A stretch of 64,000 nucleotides of DNA. Origin: Ruminococcus bromii. GTDB lineage: Bacteria; Bacillota; Clostridia; Oscillospirales; Acutalibacteraceae. Position numbers and translations under genes: made by a program. Location of the stretch: NCBI RefSeq assembly GCF_002834225.1, contig NZ_NNSR01000026.1, positions 1 through 64,000 on the forward strand. Reading direction: 5' to 3'. Below the pieces are notes generated by a model, which saw nothing but the letters and a program-made list of their open reading frames with translations, was not told the DNA's origin and did no database searches. Shown here piece by piece: positions 8,142 to 15,333 of the stretch. The stretch's first letter is position 1, and every line of letters starts with the position of its first letter.

Positions 8142-8221
8142 AAGTAAAACCTCAGAATCCTATATATAATTTATTTTAAACTTTTTGAACAAAAAAATAA
8201 ATTTACTGTAAGCAGTTATTA

Positions 8222-8250
8222 TTGACTTGTAGCATTATTTGTGATAAACT
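8222..8250 (+). promoter_or_regulatory. Possible promoter for the EVE-like/zinc-ribbon genes
   Basis: TTGACT (8222-8227), 17-bp spacer and TAAACT (8245-8250), preceded by a TG at -14/-15. The -10 match is weak. Confidence 0.35.
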
Positions 8251-8335
8251 TATTTTACAACAGATAAATTTTTTATGAACTTTGACAGACCGCAGTTCAG
8301 CCGTCTGTAATAAATAAATTTTTAGGAGGAAGATT

Positions 8336-8740
8336 ATGTCGGTTTATGGAATGGGTTCACTGTTCTGCGGAACAGAAGAGCAATTGGATAATTTTGTTAA
8401 CGAGGGGTTTGTATGTATCGGTTGGAAGAAAAAGGAAAAGCCTGAGTTGTATGAGATTTTAAACAGTATAAAAGTCGGTGATATAATTTATATCAAGGCT
8501 CTTCCGTTCAATTCTAAATCTATGAAAATCAAAGCGGTCGGAATTGTGACGGCTGAACCTAAAAACACAAACACACATCACGGTTACGAAGAATGTGAAA
8601 ATGAAATCGGTGTAAAATGGCTTAATTCAGACATAAACAAGTTGATTGATGTTGATGACGGTAATCTGAACGCAAGAAAAGGAAGTGTTTTCGTTGAAAC
8701 AAATTCAGAGTATATAAAAAAGATTATCAGCCTTATTTGA
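8336..8740 (+). CDS. Small EVE/PUA-like domain protein
   Basis: A 134-residue soluble protein translated from ATG after AGGAGG (8322-8327). The order FVNEGFVCIGW...YEILNSIKVGDIIYIKAL...KIKAVGIV resembles the beta-barrel core of EVE/PUA-like domains, which bind modified bases or nucleic acid and occur alone or fused to restriction enzymes. No nuclease or other domain is attached. It is followed after 34 bp by the zinc-ribbon membrane protein, so the two may be co-transcribed. The assignment is by eye; a role in restriction or defence is not shown. Confidence 0.5.
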   Translation: MSVYGMGSLFCGTEEQLDNFVNEGFVCIGWKKKEKPELYEILNSIKVGDIIYIKALPFNSKSMKIKAVGIVTAEPKNTNTHHGYEECENEIGVKWLNSDINKLIDVDDGNLNARKGSVFVETNSEYIKKIISLI

Positions 8741-8774
8741 TGAGTAGTTTATGAATGATTAAGGAGGGGATTTT

Positions 8775-9302
8775 ATGCCGTATTGTGAAAAATGCGGTTC
8801 ACAGATAAGTGAAAATGCGAGTTTTTGCCCTTCATGTGGCGCAAAGATACCTGATGAAATCAATGGTAACAATGGCTGTGTTACTGATGAAAGTATATAT
8901 CAGGATGATGAAAGCGGTGTTGTTTTTAAATACAATTCTGCGTCAATCGGTGGAATAATTGTTGCTTGCGGTACTTTGGCTGTATCCGTTAGTACGATTA
9001 TTACACAAGGAAATGCATCGCAGCACAAATTTTGGGATCCAAGTGATGGTACATATATTACTCCCGGCTACAATCCGGGGTCAATAACATTTTTTGTAAT
9101 ATTAGCAATTCTTGCTTTGATTATACTTGTTGTTTCAATTAAAAAACTTCGTATCAAATGTAAATATGTCAAATGTCCTTATTGCCAAAAAACAACAGTG
9201 ATTCCATGTGACGCACAGAGTTGCGATTGTGATGTCTGCGGTCAGAAAATATTGATAACCAACGGTAAACCTGAGCGTTTTCATTATAAAGAAAAGGAGT
9301 GA
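8775..9302 (+). CDS. Zinc-ribbon membrane protein with two CxxC modules
   Basis: A 175-residue protein. The N-terminus has a rubredoxin-like zinc ribbon (CEKCGSQISENASFCPSCG, residues 4-22), followed by two hydrophobic segments (about 56-78 and 102-122). A second cysteine cluster follows (CPYCQKTTVIPCDAQSCDCDVCGQ, about 134-157). The ribbons probably face the cytoplasm on both sides of a membrane hairpin. AAGGAGG (8761-8767) precedes the ATG. It is the first of four consecutive envelope proteins (8775-12389), three of which begin with the same ribbon. No catalytic motif was seen. Confidence 0.7.
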   Translation: MPYCEKCGSQISENASFCPSCGAKIPDEINGNNGCVTDESIYQDDESGVVFKYNSASIGGIIVACGTLAVSVSTIITQGNASQHKFWDPSDGTYITPGYNPGSITFFVILAILALIILVVSIKKLRIKCKYVKCPYCQKTTVIPCDAQSCDCDVCGQKILITNGKPERFHYKEKE

Positions 9303-9307
9303 AATTT

Positions 9308-9829
9308 ATGAAAAAATCGCTTGTTGCATTAACTGTGATTTTATTGATATCAACAGTATTAAGCGGATGTTCGAAACAACCGAGTTCTGAATCTTCAGCC
9401 GCACAAACTAATTTTGATTCAACTACGGTTGAAGAGACGACAGTTGAAGAAACTACAGAAGAAAATAATGAATATGAGGATGATGTTGTAGATATATTAA
9501 ATTCGACAAGTTTTATGGACTCAATTGATCCATCATATGTTCAAAACGGATTATGTTCAGATATAACTTTTGGGCAATTAGTGGCTTCAATGTTTGAAAA
9601 TCCTCAACTTGATATCACTCCGACAAAAACACGAGACACGGGAACTTTGTTGGGGTATCAGGTAACTGTTTCCGGAAATTATAGAAATACTCCTGATGGA
9701 TATTATAATAACAGCGGTAACGCATACATAGTTATAAATTTGACAAATGACACTTGTACTCTTACAGGTGACCATGATTATAAATCAGCTGCTGAATACT
9801 ATGCTTTTGAAGTTACAGGATTTTATTAA
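9308..9829 (+). CDS. Small lipoprotein of unknown function
   Basis: The start at 9308 is chosen because AAGGAG (9294-9299) lies 8 bp upstream; a GTG at 9299 sits on that site and overlaps the previous gene. The 173-residue product has a lipoprotein signal, with LSGC placing the lipidated Cys at residue 21. A Ser/Thr/Glu-rich linker (about 22-55) and a compact domain (about 60-173) follow, containing an NxTCTLTGDHDY segment. It is probably displayed on the outer face of the membrane. It sits inside the zinc-ribbon protein cluster and may act with those proteins. No family was recognised. Confidence 0.7.
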   Translation: MKKSLVALTVILLISTVLSGCSKQPSSESSAAQTNFDSTTVEETTVEETTEENNEYEDDVVDILNSTSFMDSIDPSYVQNGLCSDITFGQLVASMFENPQLDITPTKTRDTGTLLGYQVTVSGNYRNTPDGYYNNSGNAYIVINLTNDTCTLTGDHDYKSAAEYYAFEVTGFY

Positions 9830-9913
9830 AATTAGCATTGTAAATATAACATAACTGAATAACAGCAACTTTGATAAAATAGGTGATTATTCAAGTGATA
9901 AGGAGGATTAAAA

Positions 9914-11233
9914 ATGAGACGTTGCCCAAAATGTGGATTCCCACTTAATGAAAAAGATAAATACTGCGAGAATTGCGGAGAAGATTGCTCGGCTGTTGAA
10001 GATTCTGAAGTTAATGAGGTTGTCAGCCCTGATGAAGAAAAGGAAAAGCTGAAAAGGCAGTGGAAAATCGGCGGTATAGTATTTGGTGTTGTTGCACTTG
10101 TTTTTGCTGCAATACTTGCGTTGGTTTTGTTTGTGCCGCATAGCAGCAGTTCTTCAAATACGAATACAAAAACAAAAAGCAGTTTGACCGAACCGACAAC
10201 TGTTGATAACAGTATCGACGGCAAAGGATACTATTACTTCGATAATAAATTTAATGAAGAAACAGTAGATAAGTTTATGAGTGCCTTTGATGATGTAGGT
10301 TCTATGGGCGATTTGGGCATAGGTGTAGAATTTGACGATTTTAAGTACCAACAGGATTATTTGTTGCTTGGCAAAAAAGTTTCTCAATATATGCAAGTTG
10401 ATTTCAATGGTAAAACAGGAACAATTTTGTTCTTGGATGATGAAAATAATGTTGTTGCATATTCATTAACTTTTGTTTCCTCTTTGCTTAATGATATAAC
10501 AACCGATGATGTTTATAAGAAGAAACAGACAGTAGGAAGATTGGCATCATGGTTGTATGCCTTATCTGATTATAAAAGTTATAATTCCTGTGAAAAAGTT
10601 GCCAAATATTTTATTTCTGAAATGTTAGATGAAGATAATAAATTAATTCCTTGCTTATACTATAATGGATATACGATGCTTTGTAATGGTAATGCTAATC
10701 AAATTGCATTGAATTTTTTTGTTACTGATTCTGATTTTATCGAAAGACACGGCATAGATAAAGGTACATCTTCAATTTTTCAAGCTGTTACCGAATCTAC
10801 AACAACTGAGCCTACCACAGATGTTACAACTACAGAGGAATCATCAGATGCTAAGCCTGATAAAGTGAACGACTCGGAAATTGAGAAAGCAGAAGAGTTG
10901 CTCAAAGAAGAGCCTTACGGTATAGACGATCATAGTGACACTTATTTAGAAGAAAATGGTGTTGATGTTGATGAATATCATAATAGGCTGAATGTGTATG
11001 ATGCTATTCATTATTATTTAAGTGATGTGACTCTTGATGCTCAAAGAAACGAAGATGGGTCAATAACTATGAAATACACGGGAATGCATACTGTTTTTGG
11101 TGAGGGAGAATATATTACATATATAGTAAATATTGAAAACAAAACAGTGTATTATGATAGCGCTTCGTATGACTGGTTGTTAGATCAAGATTTTTATGCG
11201 ACAGATGTATATAACGATTTAGTGAGTTATTAA
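9914..11233 (+). CDS. Zinc-ribbon, single-pass membrane protein with extracellular domain
   Basis: A 439-residue protein starting after AAGGAGG. It begins with a zinc ribbon (CPKCGFPLNEKDKYCENCG, residues 4-22), then an acidic linker, one membrane helix (about 55-77) and a Ser/Thr-rich stalk. Two folded regions follow (about 98-295 and 330-439), separated by a second Thr/Glu-rich linker. The layout is the same as the 11334 protein: ribbon inside, sensing or binding part outside. The C-terminal domain (MKYTGMHTVFGEGEYITYIVNIENKTVYYDS) looks like a small beta-rich fold. Function unknown; it may be a transmembrane sensor or a scaffold. Confidence 0.7.
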   Translation: MRRCPKCGFPLNEKDKYCENCGEDCSAVEDSEVNEVVSPDEEKEKLKRQWKIGGIVFGVVALVFAAILALVLFVPHSSSSSNTNTKTKSSLTEPTTVDNSIDGKGYYYFDNKFNEETVDKFMSAFDDVGSMGDLGIGVEFDDFKYQQDYLLLGKKVSQYMQVDFNGKTGTILFLDDENNVVAYSLTFVSSLLNDITTDDVYKKKQTVGRLASWLYALSDYKSYNSCEKVAKYFISEMLDEDNKLIPCLYYNGYTMLCNGNANQIALNFFVTDSDFIERHGIDKGTSSIFQAVTESTTTEPTTDVTTTEESSDAKPDKVNDSEIEKAEELLKEEPYGIDDHSDTYLEENGVDVDEYHNRLNVYDAIHYYLSDVTLDAQRNEDGSITMKYTGMHTVFGEGEYITYIVNIENKTVYYDSASYDWLLDQDFYATDVYNDLVSY

Positions 11234-11240
11234 TTATGCG

Positions 11241-11284
11241 AAAAAGATAATTTCCTGACGGTATAGGAGATTATCTTTTTTCTT
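11241..11284 (+). terminator. Rho-independent terminator
   Basis: AAAAAGATAAT (11241-11251) pairs with ATTATCTTTTT (11270-11280), with an inner TCCT/AGGA stem, followed by further T residues. It closes the 8336-11233 unit. Confidence 0.65.
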
Positions 11285-11333
11285 GTATTTTTGCCTAATG
11301 TTATTTATAATGTAATAAAAGAGGTGAGGCATT

Positions 11334-12389
11334 ATGGGTAAGGATACGAAGTTTTGCAGGAATTGCGGTAAGGAACTTCCGATTGAATCAACATTTTGTC
11401 CGTACTGTATGACAAAGCTGATTGATGTTACAACAGGCGGAGAAATTAAGGTGAAAAAGAAAAAGCCGATTATTATTGCCGTTTCAGCGGCAATCGTTTT
11501 GCTCATTGTAATTGCGGTGATTATAATTTTGAACAGCACGATTTTTGGCGGCAAATCGGATAATGTTACCACACATGCAACAACTGTTCCGACAACTGCG
11601 GTCACGACAACGGCTGAAAATAAAACCTCAGATTATTCAAAGTATGTCGGAATATGGTGCGATAAGGACAGCGATATTTCAACCGCAACTCAAAACGGCG
11701 GCAATATTCTTGAGATAATTTCCGTCAAGGATGATGTTGTGAGATTTACTTTTACAAAGACCTCGTCTGCACCGCAAAACCGAATTGCGAGAATAAGCAA
11801 TGTTACAACAAAGGTAATTGACGGAATAGGAACTTTTTCGTTTGATGATGATGGCTGGCAGAACAGCGGTACGGGTAAAATCAAGTTTTCCGACGGTGAA
11901 ATCTATATTGAAAACACGATCACAAATCAAAACAGCGGGTCAATGTGGGATATAGGCGGAAAGTTTTATCTTAAAAAATCCGAAAGTTCAATGCTTAATG
12001 TAGAGAGCAATAATTTTTTGAACGCTGATTTTGACAATGTAAAAAATGCCTTTGGCGAAGAAATTTCAGATCCTTTTTTAGCGTCGGACAAGTGGTATAT
12101 TCATTACTACAGCGGTATGAATGTTATGGCCACCGCCGAAACAAATAAAATTTACAGCATTACGGTTGATTACTCGTCAGGAAACCTTGCTAATTCAAAT
12201 ATCAGTTTTGGCGAAATAAACGGCAACAGCACCTATGACGATGTCTATGCCGAACTCGGCGAGCCAATGTACAATAACATAACCCACGGCGATGTTACCT
12301 ATAAGCGGAAAGACGGATATGTAACTTTCACATTTGACGATAATATGAACCTAACAAACTTTGTGTACTGCATTGAGGATACGCATTAA
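11334..12389 (+). CDS. Zinc-ribbon, single-pass membrane protein
   Basis: A 351-residue protein starting after GAGGTGAGG. The order is zinc ribbon (CRNCGKELPIESTFCPYC, residues 8-25), a lysine-rich patch (KVKKKKP), a membrane helix (about 45-66), a Thr-rich stalk (about 72-95) and an extracellular part. The extracellular part has a lipocalin-like beta region (about 98-215) and a C-terminal segment (GEINGNSTYDDVYAELGEPMYN) similar to small outer-face repeats that end in a glycine-turn-helix. It has its own start after a terminator, so may be transcribed separately. It shares the plan of the 9914 protein and is likely a paralogue in architecture rather than sequence. Confidence 0.7.
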   Translation: MGKDTKFCRNCGKELPIESTFCPYCMTKLIDVTTGGEIKVKKKKPIIIAVSAAIVLLIVIAVIIILNSTIFGGKSDNVTTHATTVPTTAVTTTAENKTSDYSKYVGIWCDKDSDISTATQNGGNILEIISVKDDVVRFTFTKTSSAPQNRIARISNVTTKVIDGIGTFSFDDDGWQNSGTGKIKFSDGEIYIENTITNQNSGSMWDIGGKFYLKKSESSMLNVESNNFLNADFDNVKNAFGEEISDPFLASDKWYIHYYSGMNVMATAETNKIYSITVDYSSGNLANSNISFGEINGNSTYDDVYAELGEPMYNNITHGDVTYKRKDGYVTFTFDDNMNLTNFVYCIEDTH

Positions 12390-12639
12390 AACATAATAAG
12401 TAAAAAAAATCAGCCTGAGCGTCAAGCAACAACGATCGGGCCGGTGTTTATTTCAGAAATAATAAATACTTCTAATCTGATATTAGTTTTTGACTACATT
12501 TGATACAAAAGGTTAGTGTGAATGGGTCAAATTAGAGATTTATTTGCTTTCAATCGGTTTTAATCTCCACAAATTTTACACAAAACAAATCAGAATGCAA
12601 AAAGCTGCTTGAGTTTTCAACATTACGCTGTTTTTGGGA

Positions 12640-12701
12640 AGGGAAAGTATGCCCCTTTTTAAACAATTGCCTTATTTTTTACAAAGATTAAAGGAGCTGT
12701 G
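12640..12701. repeat. Dispersed repeat, copy 2
   Basis: About 62 bp (GGGAAAGTATGCCCC... to GAGCTGTG) matching 5542-5605. The gap 12390-12922 contains this repeat, the long hairpin after it and the promoter of the flavodiiron gene; no gene was seen in it. Confidence 0.75.
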
Positions 12702-12738
12702 AAGAATGAAGTCTTAAACTTCGTTTCTTCACAGCTCC
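12693..12738. repeat. Long inverted repeat/hairpin at the end of repeat copy 2
   Basis: GGAGCTGTGAAGAA (12693-12706) pairs perfectly with TTCTTCACAGCTCC (12725-12738), with a further inner stem GAAGT/ACTTC and a 5-nt loop. There is no T tract on the + side, so it is not a typical terminator. Confidence 0.8.
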
Positions 12739-12836
12739 AAAATTACTGCTTTCTTTTAAATCAATAGCAAAATAATTTCATATACAATCAGACACATGAA
12801 CGAAATTTGCATATTGTTTAAATTATCTTAATCATC

Positions 12837-12865
12837 TTGATTTCAACTTGATAACATAGTATAAT
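12837..12865 (+). promoter_or_regulatory. Sigma-A promoter of the flavodiiron gene
   Basis: TTGATT (12837-12842), 17-bp spacer, TATAAT (12860-12865). The ATG is 58 bp downstream. Confidence 0.75.
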
Positions 12866-12922
12866 TGACTTAACAAAAATTTCCGACAAATACGGACACA
12901 GGTTTATAAAGGAGAGAATACA

Positions 12923-14089
12923 ATGCAGGTTAAAATTTCCGATTCTATAAAATACATTGGTGTTGACGACAAGACAATCGACCTTTTTGAAAGTCAGTAT
13001 CTTGTTCCCAACGGAATTTCTTACAACTCATATCTTATTATTGATGAAAAGGTTGCGATTATGGATACGGTTGACAAGAGAAAAACTGACGAATGGCTTG
13101 AAAATCTTGACAGAGAGCTTAACGGCAGAACTCCTGATTACCTAGTAATAAGTCACCTTGAACCAGACCACGCTTCAAATATTAAGGTTGTTTCCGAGAA
13201 ATATCCGTCAATGAAGCTTGTCGGCAATGCAAAGACTTTTTCGATGCTCCCACAGTTTTTCCCTGATTTTGATTTCGCCGATAAAACCGTTACAGTCAAA
13301 GAGGGGGACGAGCTTGAACTCGGTTCACACAAGCTTACATTCATAATGGCGCCTATGGTTCATTGGCCTGAGGTTATGGTTTCATATGAAAACGCAGAAA
13401 AGGTTCTTTTCTCTGCGGACGGATTCGGCACATTCGGCACACTTGACGCTCAGGAGGACGATTGGGCTTGCGAGGCAAGAAGATATTACTTCAATATCTG
13501 CGGTAAGTACGGTGTTCAGGTTCAGAATCTTCTCAAAAAAGCCGCAAAGCTTGATATTCGGAAAATCTGTCCGCTTCACGGTCCTGTACTTGACGAGAAC
13601 CTTGGTTGGTACATCGGTCTTTACGATATATGGAGCAAGTATGAGCCTGAAACCGACGGTGTGTTCATTGCATATTGTTCGGTTCACGGCAACACAGCCA
13701 AGGCTGCCGAAAAGCTTTGTGAGATTGTAAAGTCAAAAACAGACAAAAAGGTTTCGATTGCCGACCTTTCACGCACAGACCTTGCCGAGGATATTGAGGA
13801 TGCATTCCGTTTCAGCAGAATGGTTGTTATCGCACCAAGCTATGACGGCGGTGTGTTCCCGATAATGAACGATTTTCTGCATCACCTCAAAATCAAGGGC
13901 TATAAGAACAGAAAGGTTGCCATGGTTGAAAACGGCTCTTGGGCTCCTTCGGCGGCAAAGACAATGAGAGCGTATCTTGAAGAAATGAAAAATGTTGAAA
14001 TTTGTCCTACAGTTGTAACAATTCGTTCGGCTGTGAAAGAAGAAAACATTTCTCAGCTTGAACAGCTTGCCGATGAAATTCTTGCGTAA
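12923..14089 (+). CDS. fprA: FprA-family A-type flavoprotein (flavodiiron protein)
   Basis: A 388-residue soluble protein with an N-terminal metallo-beta-lactamase-like diiron domain. The iron ligands are seen in HLEPDH (residues 78-83) and in the later HWPEVMV, SADGFG and CPLHGP segments. The C-terminal flavodoxin domain begins at IAYCSVHGNTAKAAE (about 249-263, FMN phosphate loop). Such proteins reduce O2 to water or NO to N2O and protect anaerobes from oxygen or nitrosative stress, taking electrons from rubredoxin or a similar donor. Length matches the family. AAAGGAGAG precedes the ATG. The gene is monocistronic with its own strong promoter. Confidence 0.95.
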   Translation: MQVKISDSIKYIGVDDKTIDLFESQYLVPNGISYNSYLIIDEKVAIMDTVDKRKTDEWLENLDRELNGRTPDYLVISHLEPDHASNIKVVSEKYPSMKLVGNAKTFSMLPQFFPDFDFADKTVTVKEGDELELGSHKLTFIMAPMVHWPEVMVSYENAEKVLFSADGFGTFGTLDAQEDDWACEARRYYFNICGKYGVQVQNLLKKAAKLDIRKICPLHGPVLDENLGWYIGLYDIWSKYEPETDGVFIAYCSVHGNTAKAAEKLCEIVKSKTDKKVSIADLSRTDLAEDIEDAFRFSRMVVIAPSYDGGVFPIMNDFLHHLKIKGYKNRKVAMVENGSWAPSAAKTMRAYLEEMKNVEICPTVVTIRSAVKEENISQLEQLADEILA

Positions 14090-14250
14090 AACACAGGTAA
14101 ACGGCTTGCAGCTTGTATACATAAATCATTGTACTCTGAAGCTTTTGCAAATTTTGTTTTGTAAAGGTAGAGATTGTTATTTTTGTAACAATTAGATAAA
14201 AAAGTTAAGATATCTTTTACACTTGAAATTTAATTTCGTTGCAAATGCAA

Positions 14251-14280
14251 TTGAATTATTGAGCGGATTTATAGTACAAT
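14251..14280 (+). promoter_or_regulatory. Promoter for the structured RNA candidate
   Basis: TTGAAT (14251-14256), 18-bp spacer, TACAAT (14275-14280). Confidence 0.5.
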
Positions 14281-14286
14281 ATAAGC

Positions 14287-14487
14287 ACAGTTGATGCTCA
14301 CGGAATAAGCATTGAAACAGATTCGTTTTTAGGTAATTTGTTTTGGAGTTTTGAAATTAGTTATGAAAAGTTTTTCTTGTTTTTTCTGTATTCAATGCTT
14401 ATTTCGTTAAATTTGATATATTCCTTCTATAACCCAATATACCCCGAAAATGACCGGCATTTTTTGTCGGTCATTTCACTTTTTTTC
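14287..14487 (+). ncRNA. Candidate structured small RNA, about 200 nt
   Basis: No convincing coding frame lies here. A promoter at 14251-14280 and a terminator at 14448-14487 bracket a long-range stem. Bases 14301-14316 pair with 14391-14406 over 16 bp with one G-U, then CAG/CTG (14318-14320 with 14386-14388). The stem encloses about 65 nt, with a smaller GAAAAG/CTTTTT-type hairpin possible inside. The size is like 6S RNA but the class was not recognised. The region could instead be a leader of the CarD-type gene that starts at 14671. The gap 14090-14670 holds only this element. Confidence 0.45.
14448..14487 (+). terminator. Rho-independent terminator of the RNA candidate
   Basis: AAATGACCG (14448-14456) pairs with CGGTCATTT (14468-14476), then CACTTTTTTTC. 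Confidence 0.75.
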
Positions 14488-14670
14488 GGCAAGTTTCCAT
14501 TCCCGCATAATTGTATAAAGTTGTAATTCAACTAATTTCTTACGGTGAAAAATTTGTCAAATTCGGTAATTTTGCCTATAACATATTTTTGGAAAAAGTG
14601 TTAAAATAATAATGTAGGCATTAGTGTTTATCGAATAAATACGAGAAATAAATATACGGATGGTGAGAAT

Positions 14671-15159
14671 ATGTACAAGGTAGGCGAGGTTGTTCTTTAC
14701 GGTGCGAACGGTGTTTGTGAAATTACTGAAATAACAACAAAAACGATCGGGAAAATTTCTGTTGAATATTATGTTTTGAAGCCTGTTTGTTCGGACTCTT
14801 CAACACTTTTTGTTCCTACGCATAATGAACAGCTTGTTTCAAAAATGCGTGATGTGCTGAGTTCCGATGAAATTAAAAATATTTTATCGCAGAAAACCGA
14901 CAATGAAATTTGGATTGATAACAAGTCTGAAAGATGTGAAAGATTTAAGGAAATTATTGCAGGCGGTGATTGCAAAAAGCTGGTTGAATTGATCAGAAGA
15001 ATGCATTTTCACAGCAAGATTCAGCTTCAAAAAGGAAGAAGGCTTCATATGAGTGATGAGCGTTTTCTGAAAGAAGCTGAAAAAATGGTTTGCGATGAGG
15101 TTTCCATTGTTCTTAACATTGACAGAGGAGAGGTTCTTCCGCTTGTGCTTGCAGGCTGA
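14671..15159 (+). CDS. CarD/CdnL-type RNA polymerase-binding regulator
   Basis: A 162-residue protein whose first 60 residues form the CarD/CdnL/TRCF RNA-polymerase interaction domain (YKVGEVVLYGANGVCEITEI...EYYVLKPV...TLFVPT). A mainly helical C-terminal DNA-contacting domain follows (about 65-162). Such proteins bind the RNAP beta subunit and stabilise open promoter complexes, often at rRNA or stress genes. GGTGAG precedes the ATG. The gene is downstream of the structured RNA candidate and has no close co-directional partner, so is probably monocistronic. Confidence 0.9.
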   Translation: MYKVGEVVLYGANGVCEITEITTKTIGKISVEYYVLKPVCSDSSTLFVPTHNEQLVSKMRDVLSSDEIKNILSQKTDNEIWIDNKSERCERFKEIIAGGDCKKLVELIRRMHFHSKIQLQKGRRLHMSDERFLKEAEKMVCDEVSIVLNIDRGEVLPLVLAG

Positions 15160-15333
15160 CTTGTTTTTAATATTTTACAATGATTGCAGAGGTTTATTGA
15201 AGGCAGTCTTTTTGATTGCTTTCAATGTTATTCCTCTTTTTTTATTTTTTGGTAATTCTAAGTTGTTTGCCTATTTACAAAATGTTGAATTTTGTAGTAA
15301 AATAAAACAAATATACATTTATGGAGCAATTTG

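Noticed and set aside
12410-12470. GC-richer patch (GATCGGGCCGG) as a possible gene or attachment site
   Set aside because: No direct repeat, integrase or RNA gene is associated with it.
14338-14526. A 62-codon hydrophobic open frame
   Set aside because: It has a TTG start with no ribosome site, runs through the long-range stem and the terminator, and has no recognisable family pattern. The RNA explanation fits better.
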